A stretch of 26,674 nt of DNA from positions 1 through 26,674 of the forward strand of contig QAXH01000392.1 of the NCBI GenBank assembly GCA_004335635.1, given 5' to 3'. The notes below the pieces were generated by a model. The model ran no database searches and was not told where the DNA came from. It saw nothing but the letters and a program-made list of their open reading frames with translations. Source of the stretch: Chloromonas sp. AAM2 (taxonomy: Eukaryota; Chlorophyta; Chlorophyceae; Chlamydomonadales; Chlamydomonadaceae). Of this stretch, positions 1 to 10,600 are shown piece by piece. A program made the translations under genes and the position numbers. Each line of letters starts with the position of its first letter. Position 1 is the stretch's first letter.

Positions 1-1778
1 CAGACAGGCACAAGTCAAGTGCAGCTGACCATGTATGCTGCTCGCTTTGCGTGGAAGGGCTGCACGTGTCAACCAAGCTGCGCTGCTCGCTTGGTGGAAA
101 GACTGCTACCGACCACAAACAGTTTTGTTGGGCTGTTGAAAGGTGGAGTCAGCATCACTTTTGCGCTCATGCATGTTTACATATCCATTCTGAAAGGAAA
201 ATGCAGTCCAAGAGTTGAGTCTGACCTGTGACAGTCTACCCAAGCACTGTCCTAGCTTCCCCATGCAACGTTGCACCCATGCTCCAGGCGGCGTCATGCA
301 GCTCTCATTTGAGACAAGTCCAGTCTATGGGCTGCCTACGCCCCTCGCAAGCAAGGCCTGAACTCATTCCCTGGGGACGTCGCCCCTGAAGGACCCTCAG
401 CCTTGCCCCCTGGGGGGCACGAAGCGGTCCATCAATGCGTACCCTGGACCTGCCAAAAACAGTGTCCAGTTCGAGGGGGCGTACTACTTGGACAAATGCG
501 GCTGCGGTTGCTGCGCTATAGAAAGCCATTCATCCATCCATAACCCACTGACGAGAGCAGTCAAGGGGAGGTTGCTTGCCTGCTGGCTGAATATCCCAAT
601 AAAAGTGGGTAACAGGCGCAACATGGGTCTGTTACCATGGGGTGCGATTCCTCTTACAGCTAAGGTCAGTAGGCCGGCAATAGGCCCGTTGGAAATATCG
701 CCGGTCACTTTATGAAGAGATAAACCATTTTTAGCCTGTCTTCCAATTGTTGCCCTTGACTCATTCTTATGGCCGCAGAACCATTGTGATGTAGCAGTGC
801 CCGGTGTGGATGCGCTTGGTGACGGGGCGCAGCTGTTGCTGGTGAAGCTGTGTCTAACCCTTGACAGCTTTCACAGTATCAGCCTTCTGCTTGGGTATCA
901 TACATGCTCACTATCCACCACTTGCATACATATAGCTATGGCCAGCAGCGTGTAGCAATAAGTGTCATTCATGCACTAACCTAAGGCTATAGAAGGGGGA
1001 AAAAATGTAAAGCACAGGTAGACGTCTACTACGGTTACCCGGGATGCAAGCCAACAGAGTAAAGAGCCCAAAGGATGAATGAAATTGAGATGAATGTGTT
1101 GCCTGTTCGGCCAATACTCGCAGGCCAGGCAGTGCGTGGTCGTGTCCTATGGCGGTACACGCCAGCTGCATACAATTGTATGTGTCATGCCGGCAAGACA
1201 CCTAGTCGCTTCATGCAGCGCAGGGGGCCGTCTTCGTGCCACTGTGCCAGTGTCACCCAACTGTCCGGCTGGTGCTGCGGTAGGCAATGCAACGAACAGG
1301 GAAGGACGTCAGCAGAGGGGAGTCATGAGCTGGGAAGTTATGAACGAATCATGTGCCTTGTGCTTGGCAAAGTCAGTACGTCGCAGCTGTTGATAGAATG
1401 AGAGATGTAGTTGTGGCAATCATGCAGCGCTACCCTGAGATAATCTGGCTTGCGTGAGGTTGTGTACATACTCGATAGCACTGCAAAGAAAACCGCAGAG
1501 CTGTCCTTTGCGAAGGAGTTGCAGTTCCCGCTCTGCTGGAGCACATTCTTCATGTGCAGAGCTATCGTTTGGGAAGGAGTTACTACAGTATAACAGGAAT
1601 TCTGAAACTAGGACCAAACCTCTTACTCCTCCTGCCAAGCAAAACGAATGCATTCATCTTCTCGAGCTGCCAAGCACGGCAAATCTAAGTCTATCGCTGA
1701 TTGCCCGGTCAATGACAAAGCACCCAAAATTTGGAGTTCACCTGTACAGCGCGGTCGATGTACAGTTGTGGATCCACA
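1..1778. other. Stretch with no supported gene; 3' flank of ARP2
   Basis: Several short open frames lie on both strands, but none shows a family I know. A missing C-terminal exon of the minus-strand ARP2 gene could sit here. I searched the minus frames for the usual ARP2 ending (a Phe-Trp pair, then Glu-Tyr about five residues later) and did not find it. A plus-strand open frame at about 430-715, containing the residues SVQFEGAYYLDKCGCGCC, has a faint coding look but no recognised domain. Confidence 0.5.
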
Positions 1779-4700
1779 TCAACCTACCAAACTCTGGCTG
1801 CCCCTCACCTGTGTGAGCCCTGCCAACACGGAGGCTCCTCGGAACACCATGTTCTGCACACATGCACACATGCACACATGCACACATGCACAAATGAGCA
1901 ACAGCCTGTGGCCAGCAGCGCCCTTCTTACCGCAGCATTCAACAGCTTCATCCATGAACCAGGCAGAAACCAACGGCTGGCATGTGCATACATGGAACTT
2001 CACTATACAGCGTGCAGCTGCGCCATTGATGTTACAGAGGTGCATATCTGATTGGCAATCTGGCGAAGATCGCATGCAGCACATTATGTGAAACATCAGC
2101 AAGGAACATCTTGTCAAACCGCAGCACCACAGCTATGACAAACTGTCTGGTGGGTGGCATGCATGCCGTGTGATGAATGGCCAGGCCAATAAGCCATCAA
2201 TCCCGCACAGAGCACGCACCTGTCGGTCAGCATTGTCATACACACACATCTTCATGCCTTGAAGCCTGCTGGTGTCGCCCTGCAAATGATTGAAGCACAA
2301 ACTTGCAAGACGAACGTCAAACAAACTGTGGACAAGCTATCAAGGTGACCTGCGCTTCAGAGTGTGATGTGTGACTCTGGGAGGTTGCGGGTTAGCTGGC
2401 TGCATGGTACCTGGCTGCATGGTACCTGGCTGCATGGTGCCAAGGCAACTACTTGCAATGAAACTACTTGCTCCAGTGCAGGCCACAAATTGCAACGCTG
2501 CACATGACCCACCTGCAGCACATGCTTGACATACAGCTGCTTGAGGTCTGACTCCAGCCGGGTGGGCAGGCCCGGAAACATGGTGCTGCCTCCGCTTATC
2601 ACCACGTGGTCATACAACTGACGGCGGTTGTCCACGTCACACTCCTGTGCCAGCAAATCACACATCACAAGCAGGTGACTATGCCGGGCGGCCATAAGAA
2701 GTGGGGCCAGCGGCCCAGACTAAACAAGGCCTGTAGTCATTTTGTTGATGCTTGGTGCACTCCAGTAAACCACAACGCCCAGTGGTGCGATGTTATAATC
2801 CCACGCCGGCGCCTGCACTCACATTGATCGCATTGAAGATCATGTTTGCTATCCCAGGCCGCTCCTTGTCCAGGAGACAGGGGTTGAACAGCGCTTCAGG
2901 GGCAAGGAAACGCTCAGTGCCAACCTGCACAGGTCACACAAGGTCACAGTTGAGGCGTGCACAAGACTAGCCTGAGAACAAGCTATCCAACCACCCACAA
3001 ACTGTCCCGAGCCACCTGCTCTGTGTGGACAAGAGCCATGGTAGCATCAACGCATCTGAACTTGGCGGTTGCAGTGGACCAGTGGCAACATGCCAGAGAC
3101 GCGCTGGCACGCCTGCAGCGCCTGTTGACAACTTTGGTGTGGACATGAGCAGTGGATGAGTGACATGCATACTGCCCACTTGCCTTGATAACGCGTCCAT
3201 CCGGCAGAGTGTACGACTTGTCCACACAGGTGGTCTCACTGGCCAACTGCACACACAAGAGCCACGTACAGCTTGATAAAGTGTGTGCGCTGCAGGCCTC
3301 CTCATCCCGTGCCCTGCCATTGTGACCGCCAACCTCAGTTGCCTGCTTGCCTGATCTCAGTCTAGAAGAGTAGAAGTATCAATTGACACCGGCACAGTGG
3401 CCTTGCTTTTTCGCCACCACCTGCCTGCCTTGTGTGCCTGTGCTACCTGGCAACACCGCACATAGAGGGGGCTCTGGGCCAACCCTGAGTAACTGTGTGT
3501 CAACCCTTCATGCTTTTCGGCCAAATCCACAGCAGAAGGCCTCGCCTGGCCACTCCTACATAACTGTTCGCGCTGCCCCTCGGTTCCAGATGGTCTTCTG
3601 TCAAACTGCGCTTGCATGGAGCCTGGTGGCGTCTCAACAGTGCTCAGACCCCTGCCCTGCCCCTCTGCCCCCCAGCCCCTGCACCTTGTGTTCCCTCCTG
3701 GCCTGCCCCCCAGCCCCTGCACCTTGTGTTCCCTCCTGGCCTGCCTCCCAGCCCCTGCACCTTGTGTTCCCTGGTCAGGTCCACAGCCACGTAGCATGAG
3801 GCCTCCTTGATGCGTCGCACCCAGTCCAGGTCGTGCACTCGGTGAAGCGCGGCGCCGCGACTGCACATGGCAGGCAGGCAGACCACATGTACCGTACGCC
3901 TGCAGCTACACTTGACCGCTCTGCTATCCCTTGTGGTCTCTGTTGTTGTGATTGCTTAACTCAGGCTGGTCGCCTCCCATGCCTGCCTGCCAGCGGATTT
4001 CAAGATTAAGTTCAGGTTTCCGACACTTCATACGCTGCTGTTAACTATCATTAGGATGGTACACATGCATGTGCTGTTGTGATGCCTGGCACGTCAGGAG
4101 CCAGCGCCCTCAGGCATGCATTGTGCAGAGTCTCTTGGGCCCATGCAGTCTACATACCGGATGAGCATTTCCATGAGGTGCTCAGTGATGTGACGCCCTG
4201 CCAGCTCCAGCCGCTGGGTCAGATGTGAGAAGGCAAACCCGTGCACAACAGACACCTGTGCAGTGTTACGTAACGGTTGTTTGTGGCAATTGCCCTTTAG
4301 CATGGTAGCTGACTGGTACTGGTGCAACAAAATCAAGTGCACCAGCAACCACCACGAATGACGATGCTTAATGAGCCTGGACGTGCGGCACTCAACAGCA
4401 TGGCTAAAGCATGGCAGACAACACTAGAAAGATGGAGGTGCTCCATTATGGTCTTTGGCTAGGGCCAGAAAAGGGAGCCGTCACTGTGCCATGCCAACGC
4501 CATTTTAGCTATAGCAAGGCCATGCAGGTGCCCACTTACTGCATGGGAAACGCCATCGCCGGAGTCAAGTACCACGCCTGTGTGCAGACCTGCAGCCACC
4601 ACACACCCAATCATGCTGACTTGCGGACCGTTCAGCTCTCGCTCTCGCTTATGCTGATCTGCATTGTGATTGTGTGAATCCTACAGCCAACTGCATTCTG

Positions 4701-6212
4701 ATGGCGCGCTGCTGAGCCCGAGGACGTAGAGTTAGTGCATGTTGTGCTGGTGGAGTTGCACTGATGGAGATTTGGGTGGGCAGGACACAGGCTTCTGGAA
4801 CACGAGTGAAGGTTGGGAAAGACAACACTGGCATTGTGCATGATTGCCCGTCTCACCATGCATGATTTGCACATCCTGTGCGTTCAGCATGTGTTCAGCA
4901 TGTCCTGTGTGTTGAAGAGTTCTGCATGCACATGATGATCTGCATGTCAGATGCATGTGGCATGCTCCCATGCATACCATGTGCATATAGCGTGAGCACT
5001 GCCTGGACCTGCATGCCCGCTGCCTGGAAGTCGTGCTCCTCCAGCATAATTTCAATCATCCGCTGCTTGTTGGCTGTGGGGTTGAGTGCAGGGTCCGTCA
5101 AGAGCACCTGAGTAGCAAACAACGTTCATACATGAGCAGGGCATAAGGTCGCCACTGCCTCATTCCAAACATGAGCAACAGCCACTGTGGGATGCATGTC
5201 AACTGCGAAACAACGCTTAGTCGTGCAGACACTAAACAGGAAACGGCAGAGTCCTACAACTCTGATGGCTTGTAACAAGAGCTACTGCCTTTTGAACAAG
5301 TTGATTTTGTAACCAGTGCTTGTAAAACCATGTGCATTCAGCCTTGTCGGCAGCGCTTTGAACAAGCACAACATGAGACAAGAGCATCATTTGTGAATTA
5401 TGCTGCAGAGCTTGCCCTGCCCGTGTTTGTAAGTGGTGTCGTTTGAACCAAAGGTTGTACAAGGCCCAGTGCTGAGATAGCAGAGCTAACAACCTCCATG
5501 CATACCTTGGACTCAGCTGGTGTCACCCCTAGGCCACTCCATGTGTAGTCCCAGATTAGCCTCATGTCGTCCCAATTTCGCACCACACCATTCGCCATCG
5601 GGTAGGACAAATCCATGTCGCAGCATGGTTCAAGTGCATCATGTCCTAACACAGGCCCCTGCAAACGTGTGCATCAAACGCATGTAAATACGCCCCAGCT
5701 CCCGGCTTTACTACTGCAGAAAAAGACATGGTCCGCAAGATGTTGATTGTTGTTTGGCAGGTTGGCGAGTAATTGTACACCGCTGACTTGTTGCATGTGT
5801 TGCATGCCTGAAGCCAGTTGGCAGGAAGAAAGGGGTTTATGTCATGCAGATGATCGTGCCTCGTTGTAGCCCTGCCATGACTGTCAGGGTTCGGCATGCT
5901 GTGGTTTTGAACGTGCAAAAAGCCCAGCTGTAGCTGCTTTGCACCTGGGGAGGCTGCGCAGCCCAGCCTGGCTCCGGGATCCGGCAGAGAGAAGTACGCT
6001 TGCTAGGCCTCCCGACAATGCATGGGAACGTCAGGCGAGGAAGTCGATCGCCGGAAAGTCCGGCCTTCACCACCTGCAAAATCGTAAAACGCACATTGGC
6101 GAGGTACCTGGGCCCTGAATCGGTTGCTTGTTATCGACAGCAATTGGCCCGTACTCACGCCTGTGCCATTGTCCACGACGGCAATTGGCGGGTCATTCTG
6201 GAGGCTGGGCAT
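1779..6212 (-). CDS. ARP2: Actin-related protein 2 (Arp2/3 complex subunit), 12 exons
   Basis: ARP2 is one of the two actin-like subunits of the Arp2/3 complex, which nucleates branched actin filaments in the cytoplasm. Exons in coding order are 6212-6159, 6073-5945, 5658-5506, 5107-4978, 4589-4540, 4255-4158, 3860-3761, 3246-3184, 2924-2823, 2644-2513, 2279-2220 and 1853-1809. All phases match and give 372 residues. Visible landmarks are the phosphate-binding DNGTG (14-18), YPMANGVVRNWDDM (80-93), VLLTDPALNPT (113-123), DSGDG (164-168), HLTQRLELAGRHIT, SYTLPDGRVIK (249-259) and ISGGSTMFPGLPTRL (309-323) followed by the ARP2-type KQLY. Start: the ATG at 6212 gives the usual short N-terminus before DNGTG, with an in-frame stop 24 bases upstream. 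The last exon either reads through to a TAG at 1779 (381 residues) or splices onward; the family is near 390, so the end is uncertain. Confidence 0.93.
1855..1894. repeat. 8-bp microsatellite (TGCACACA) next to an acceptor
   Basis: Five near-perfect copies of an 8-bp unit. Read on the minus strand they become a TGTGTGCA run that supplies the whole tract before the acceptor of ARP2 exon 12, whose AG lies at 1855-1854. Confidence 0.9.
2396..2440. repeat. 15-bp tandem repeat, three copies, in ARP2 intron 10
   Basis: The unit CTGGCTGCATGGTAC occurs at 2396, 2411 and 2426; the last copy ends in GTGC instead of GTAC. It lies wholly within an intron and has no visible role. Confidence 0.9.
2925..3183 (-). 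other. GC-AG intron in ARP2 (intron 8)
   Basis: On the minus strand exon 8 ends ATCAAG and is followed by GCAAGT rather than GTAAGT; the acceptor is GTGCAG. Only this donor keeps the family's unbroken IIKVGxERF segment in phase: VIK at the end of exon 8, VGTERF at the start of exon 9. The nearest GT (within GCAGTATGC) gives the wrong phase and would add extra residues. AAG/GCAAGT fits the known strong consensus of GC donors. Confidence 0.8.
3673..3772. repeat. 38-bp tandem repeat spanning the donor of ARP2 exon 7
   Basis: Copies start at 3673, 3711 and 3749; the third is partial. Each contains, on the minus strand, GGGAACACAAG followed by GTGCAGGGG, that is the end of exon 7 and its 5' splice site. 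The donor assigned to exon 7 is in the copy nearest the exon (exon end 3761). Two further identical donors follow inside the intron at 38-bp intervals. Confidence 0.9.
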
Positions 6213-7605
6213 GATGTGCTTTCTCCTACCTAACCGTCATGCAAAGCAATCTCAGGGCACACGACAGTGTCATTTGAGACTATGTTATGCAGATGTGCAT
6301 GCCAGCTGGGTGAGCTCGCTAGGACTTGAGAGGCCCAGAAAAGTCACGTGGTTCACATGCATGCTTTCCACACTGTCTTCATTCATTGTGGGGCACGTTT
6401 GTCCCTCCACTCTTGTGACCATGACCTGCAAAACTGACTACAGTGCACATCAGCAGCTCATCAGCTCCAATGCCTGCACAAGGTGATCGGTGCAGGCCAC
6501 TACAACAATTGAGTTTGACGGTTTGTCCTGTAAGCTGTGCAGACAGGCGAGTGTTTTTTATGAACCTTCGCTGTGTCCTGAATTTTCTTCATATTGTCGG
6601 AGCACGCCTGCAGTCCACGCTGGCTTTGACAACATGAAACATGATGGAGCTGTAATGACAGTGCCCTTGCTGCCTTGTACTCAGCGGTAGGCTTGTGGTA
6701 AGCGTTTCCGGTGAAAACGTGCGGTGGAGCAATGTGGCACTTTGGCAAAAAAGAGTGATCTCAATGACGAAATCAGCATTTCCTGTTTTGTGAAAGAACG
6801 CTGGGATTTATTGCGACAATTTAATGGCCAGTTCTGGGACAATTTGTCGGGTTGATGTGGTGACTGTTCGTGTGTCCTGTTGTATTGACTGATGGGACAT
6901 GCTACTTCTGGGACATGCCTCAGTGTGTGATCATCAGTTGTAATCGATACCCTCGATACGGTTTCACTGTTGCCTGCGACAAAAAGCATTCAGCAACCCA
7001 GTCATGTTTGTGACACGTGAGATACTTGACACTCTGAGCCAGGACCCATTTACATGATGAATCTTGCTACAGCTTCAGGCACAATAGACATCCATCGCTC
7101 TGGTCACTGATGCATGCAGCAGACCTTGCGCGCCCAAACCAGTGTCTCAAGTTCATTTATCCACTTGTGTCCACATGGAGTGAAAAGCAAACATGGGGGT
7201 TGATGTGCAGGCAGCAACATTCTTTTTTTGCTCAGGTGCCAACTTCTAGTTTGCTCTACCCCATGGCATCTGATCCCACAACACTTTGTGGAAGAGCACA
7301 AGTCACCAAATGGCACACTCAAAAGGCAGCTGCACTGTAACGTGTGAAGCCGCAACAATCTACTGAAAATGATTGAATCTGGCGAGCACTGTGGTTGTCC
7401 TGCAGCTGCCTGTGTAGCAAAAAGCTACGTGCAGCCCCCAATCGCTGTCCCTTGTCATTCCAGCCGCAACATCGACCGCCCCAGTCTTCTCCACGAGTAA
7501 AGCTCTCGTGCACAGACAGTACTCAAAAACCATGACAGCGTAGTTCAGAGTGCGCCACATTGTCATTCCACATTTCAATTGTTCATAAGCCATGAGTCAA
7601 CCCAT
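6213..7605. other. Intergenic stretch between nucleoporin 3' end and ARP2 5' end
   Basis: This 1.4-kb gap should hold the 3' untranslated region of the nucleoporin and the promoter of ARP2, as both are on the minus strand. I see no convincing coding frame, RNA gene or repeat. A minus-strand TGTAA, the poly(A) signal of many green algae, lies near 7052-7056, about 550 bp past the nucleoporin stop. I cannot say whether it is used. Confidence 0.5.
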
Positions 7606-10600
7606 CTAACCCGCATGCCTGCGGGCCTTGATCTTTCGCCGCTCTCCGCTTTTGAAGTCATTAAGGTTCATACCTAGCCCAGCTGTATCCGGTGTGGCAC
7701 CAGCTGTTGGTGCAGGCGAGGGTGAGGCCCCAAATGCAGGTTGAGGCATGGCCCCAAACGTTGGTGTAGCACTGGAAGCCCCACCACCGAAAGGGAAAGG
7801 TGTAACGCCTGCGTTCACTGTTGCAGCACCGAAAGTTGGTGGCGTGGCAAGGCCGCCAAATGTTGGCTGAGGGCTGGGAGTAGCCCCACCAAACCCGCCT
7901 GGCCCACCGAAGGGGGATACACTGGGTGGGCCGACAAAGTTGAAGGGCGTGCCACCGGGTTGCCCAAAGGTGTTTGACGGAGGTGTGGAGGCAGGAGCAG
8001 GGGCTGGAGAGGCTCCAAATAGCGGCGAACCCATTGCACCAAACCCTGAACCAAAGGCGGGTGCTGAGGCTGCGGAAGGAGCCGCCTGCTGCCCTCCGAA
8101 GTTGAAACCGGATGCCGCTGGGGCGGGGCTGGCTGCAGGAGCACTGGCGCCGAAGGTGAAGTTGCTTGGCGACACGCCCAGAGTGGTGGTGGCCGCACTT
8201 GCACCAAAGCTAAAGCCAGAGGCAGGGGCTGTGGTGGCAGCAGGAGCAGCGCCCCAGGCTGGTGGTGCGGCTGAAGGCGCTGGCGTGGCATTGAAAGCGA
8301 ATGTGGGCGTGTTGGGAGTGCCAGCTGCGGCTGCTGTGGGAGGTGCTGGCGTTGCCCCAAAGGTGAAGCCTGTAAGGCCGCCGCTCGGTTGCTGCTGGGG
8401 TGTGGCAGCTGGCGCTAGGCCTGAGATGCCGGCTGCAGCAGTCTGGCCGAAGGCACCCGGTGCAGGACTACTCTGCAAGGCAGCGCCAAAGGCAGGCGTG
8501 CTGCTCTGGGTGGTTCCAAAGGGGTTGGATTGGGTAGTTGGAGCTGGCGAAGCTGCGCCAAAGGCAAACAAGCCGCCGCCTGTTGCGCCAAAAGCTGGGC
8601 TGGACATGGCAGTGCCCGCAGCGGTGCCAGCAGGTGTGGTATTGCCAAACAGAAAGGTGGGCCCAGCACCAGGTGCAGGGCTCATCAGATTTGGTGTTCC
8701 AGTGCCAAAGGTAGGCGCTGGACTGTGCGTGAAGGCAGACGCTGCGTCCCCTGCAGTGCCAGCGTTGCCCCAGCTTGGAACTGGCGACGTACCAAATGTT
8801 GGTGCTGGTGAGGCAGACGGTGCAGGGGCGCTAGCACCACCGGGTGTCAATGATGCAATTTCCGTGGCTGTTGCCTTGCTGGCCTGCTGCAATGTGGCCT
8901 GTGCATTCTGCAAGAAGCTTGCGTCCCATCCTCCGGTAGTTGCTGGTGCCACTGCTTCTGAAATGGCTACTGGCTGCGGCCCTGCCTCCACAGCTGCCTG
9001 CCCAGCACCAGCCGCCACAGTTGCAGTGGCTGGCGTTGCGGCCTGGGCAGGCTGTGGAGTTGCTGCTGGTGCACCAAAGCTGAAGCCAAAGCCACTAGTA
9101 GTTGGAGTGGTCGTGGCCACAACTGGTTCTGGCGTTTTAGCTTTTTCAATTTCTAGCTTTGTTGCATCTGAAGCAGCTGCCAAACTGGCCTGCTTGGCCT
9201 TCAGGAACATGTCGCCCCAACCTCCGCTGGCCACAGCTGGTGCTGCAGCAGGGGCAGGAGTGGCAGCAGCAGCGGCTGGTGTAGCTGTTTCCACCTGTGC
9301 TTCTTGTGCTGGTGCCTCTTCTTCGTCCTCGTCTGGAAGGGGTACGGCGAGCGCCTGCTGAAATGCCTGTGTAAGTATGGTGAATGAGCAGAGTCTTTGC
9401 CTTGACTTTGGCAGTAGCATGTCTATCAAACAATGATGGCAGCGTGTCGACCATGCGCCAAACATCACAGGCCTGCAGCAAAGCATGCTGTCAACTGCAC
9501 AGCAACTGCCAGCAGGAAGATTCAGGCATACAATTACAAGCAAGGTAGCAGACCTTACCTGCTGCGTTGTCAGATCGGTTGTATGTGGTACTGCTGGCTG
9601 CGCAGGTGCTGCCTCTGCGGAAGCTCGTGGCGCTGGCTGTGCGGCCATGCCCGAGCCACCTGCTGCGGTCGCAAGCACCGCCTGTGCTGGAGGCTCCATG
9701 GACACGCCGAATGTGAAGCGAGGCACCTCCATTTCCCCAGGCTTCACTGAGGGCGCGGATGTGCATATGCGCTTCACCAGCAGTGCCGTCTCTGCGTCCT
9801 CCGCTGATGCGTTCAACCCAAATGCGAACACAGGCACGTCGTTGCCATGGGGGGATGGGACGACCTGCAAAAACACCCAGAACAAACAATTCTAGAAGTT
9901 GGGCATGTGCACCAAGCAGACAGTTTGCACATCCCACAGATCCAGTCGTGATGAAACGTTAGTGCTGCAGCAACCATGCACGCCCCGAAGTCATAAACTA
10001 GGCACAGTAAGAATCAAAGTGTCACGGTGTACTGATGACTTCACGCCCTGCTCTTACCTGCTCTTGCTGCGGCCGCTGCCGCTTCTGAGCAGCCTTGGCT
10101 TCTCCTGCCTCTGCTGCCATCTCAGCAGGCGCCGCCTGTGCGTGCACCGGGGCCTGCGTCTGCGAGGCTGCCGTTGTGTCTTCATCGGGCACGGCCCAGC
10201 GCACTGACTTGATGTGTCTGTCGGCGGAGCGGGCCCGGCCACTGCCTGCTGGCTTTAGGCCCTCCAAAAGGTCCACTGCGGGGCCTGAGCTGGATGTGGG
10301 GGCCACAGGCGCAGCGTCCGGTGAAGAGATGCCAGCCGCAGCGGCCTCCCTGGCAGGTGGCTGTTCCGCTGGAGTCGTCTGACTGGGCGTCAACCCTTGC
10401 AGCACACCTGCAGCGTGAACAGAACCGGTCAACGATGCCACAACAGCGCATGTCAGGCAGGAGATGCACATGCAGTGAGCACACTGCAGGCAGAGAAGTG
10501 AGCCTGCGCGCCAAGACTGGCAACATTGTCTTGCTGCATTAATACTTGTTCGCCCACCAACCAGCATGCAACAAGCCCTGCTGACAGCCTACCACCCCAG

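Noticed and set aside
3357..3866. Minus-strand frame of 169 codons with repeated GQGAGAGRQA-like residues
   Set aside because: It runs in a different frame from ARP2 exon 7 through the 38-bp repeat and the intron; it is a by-product of the repeat.
7940..9361. Plus-strand open frame of 473 codons rich in Ala, Gly, Pro and Val
   Set aside because: It is the antisense shadow of the low-complexity FG domain, where biased codons remove stops. It has no domain, and the minus-strand FG reading is unambiguous.
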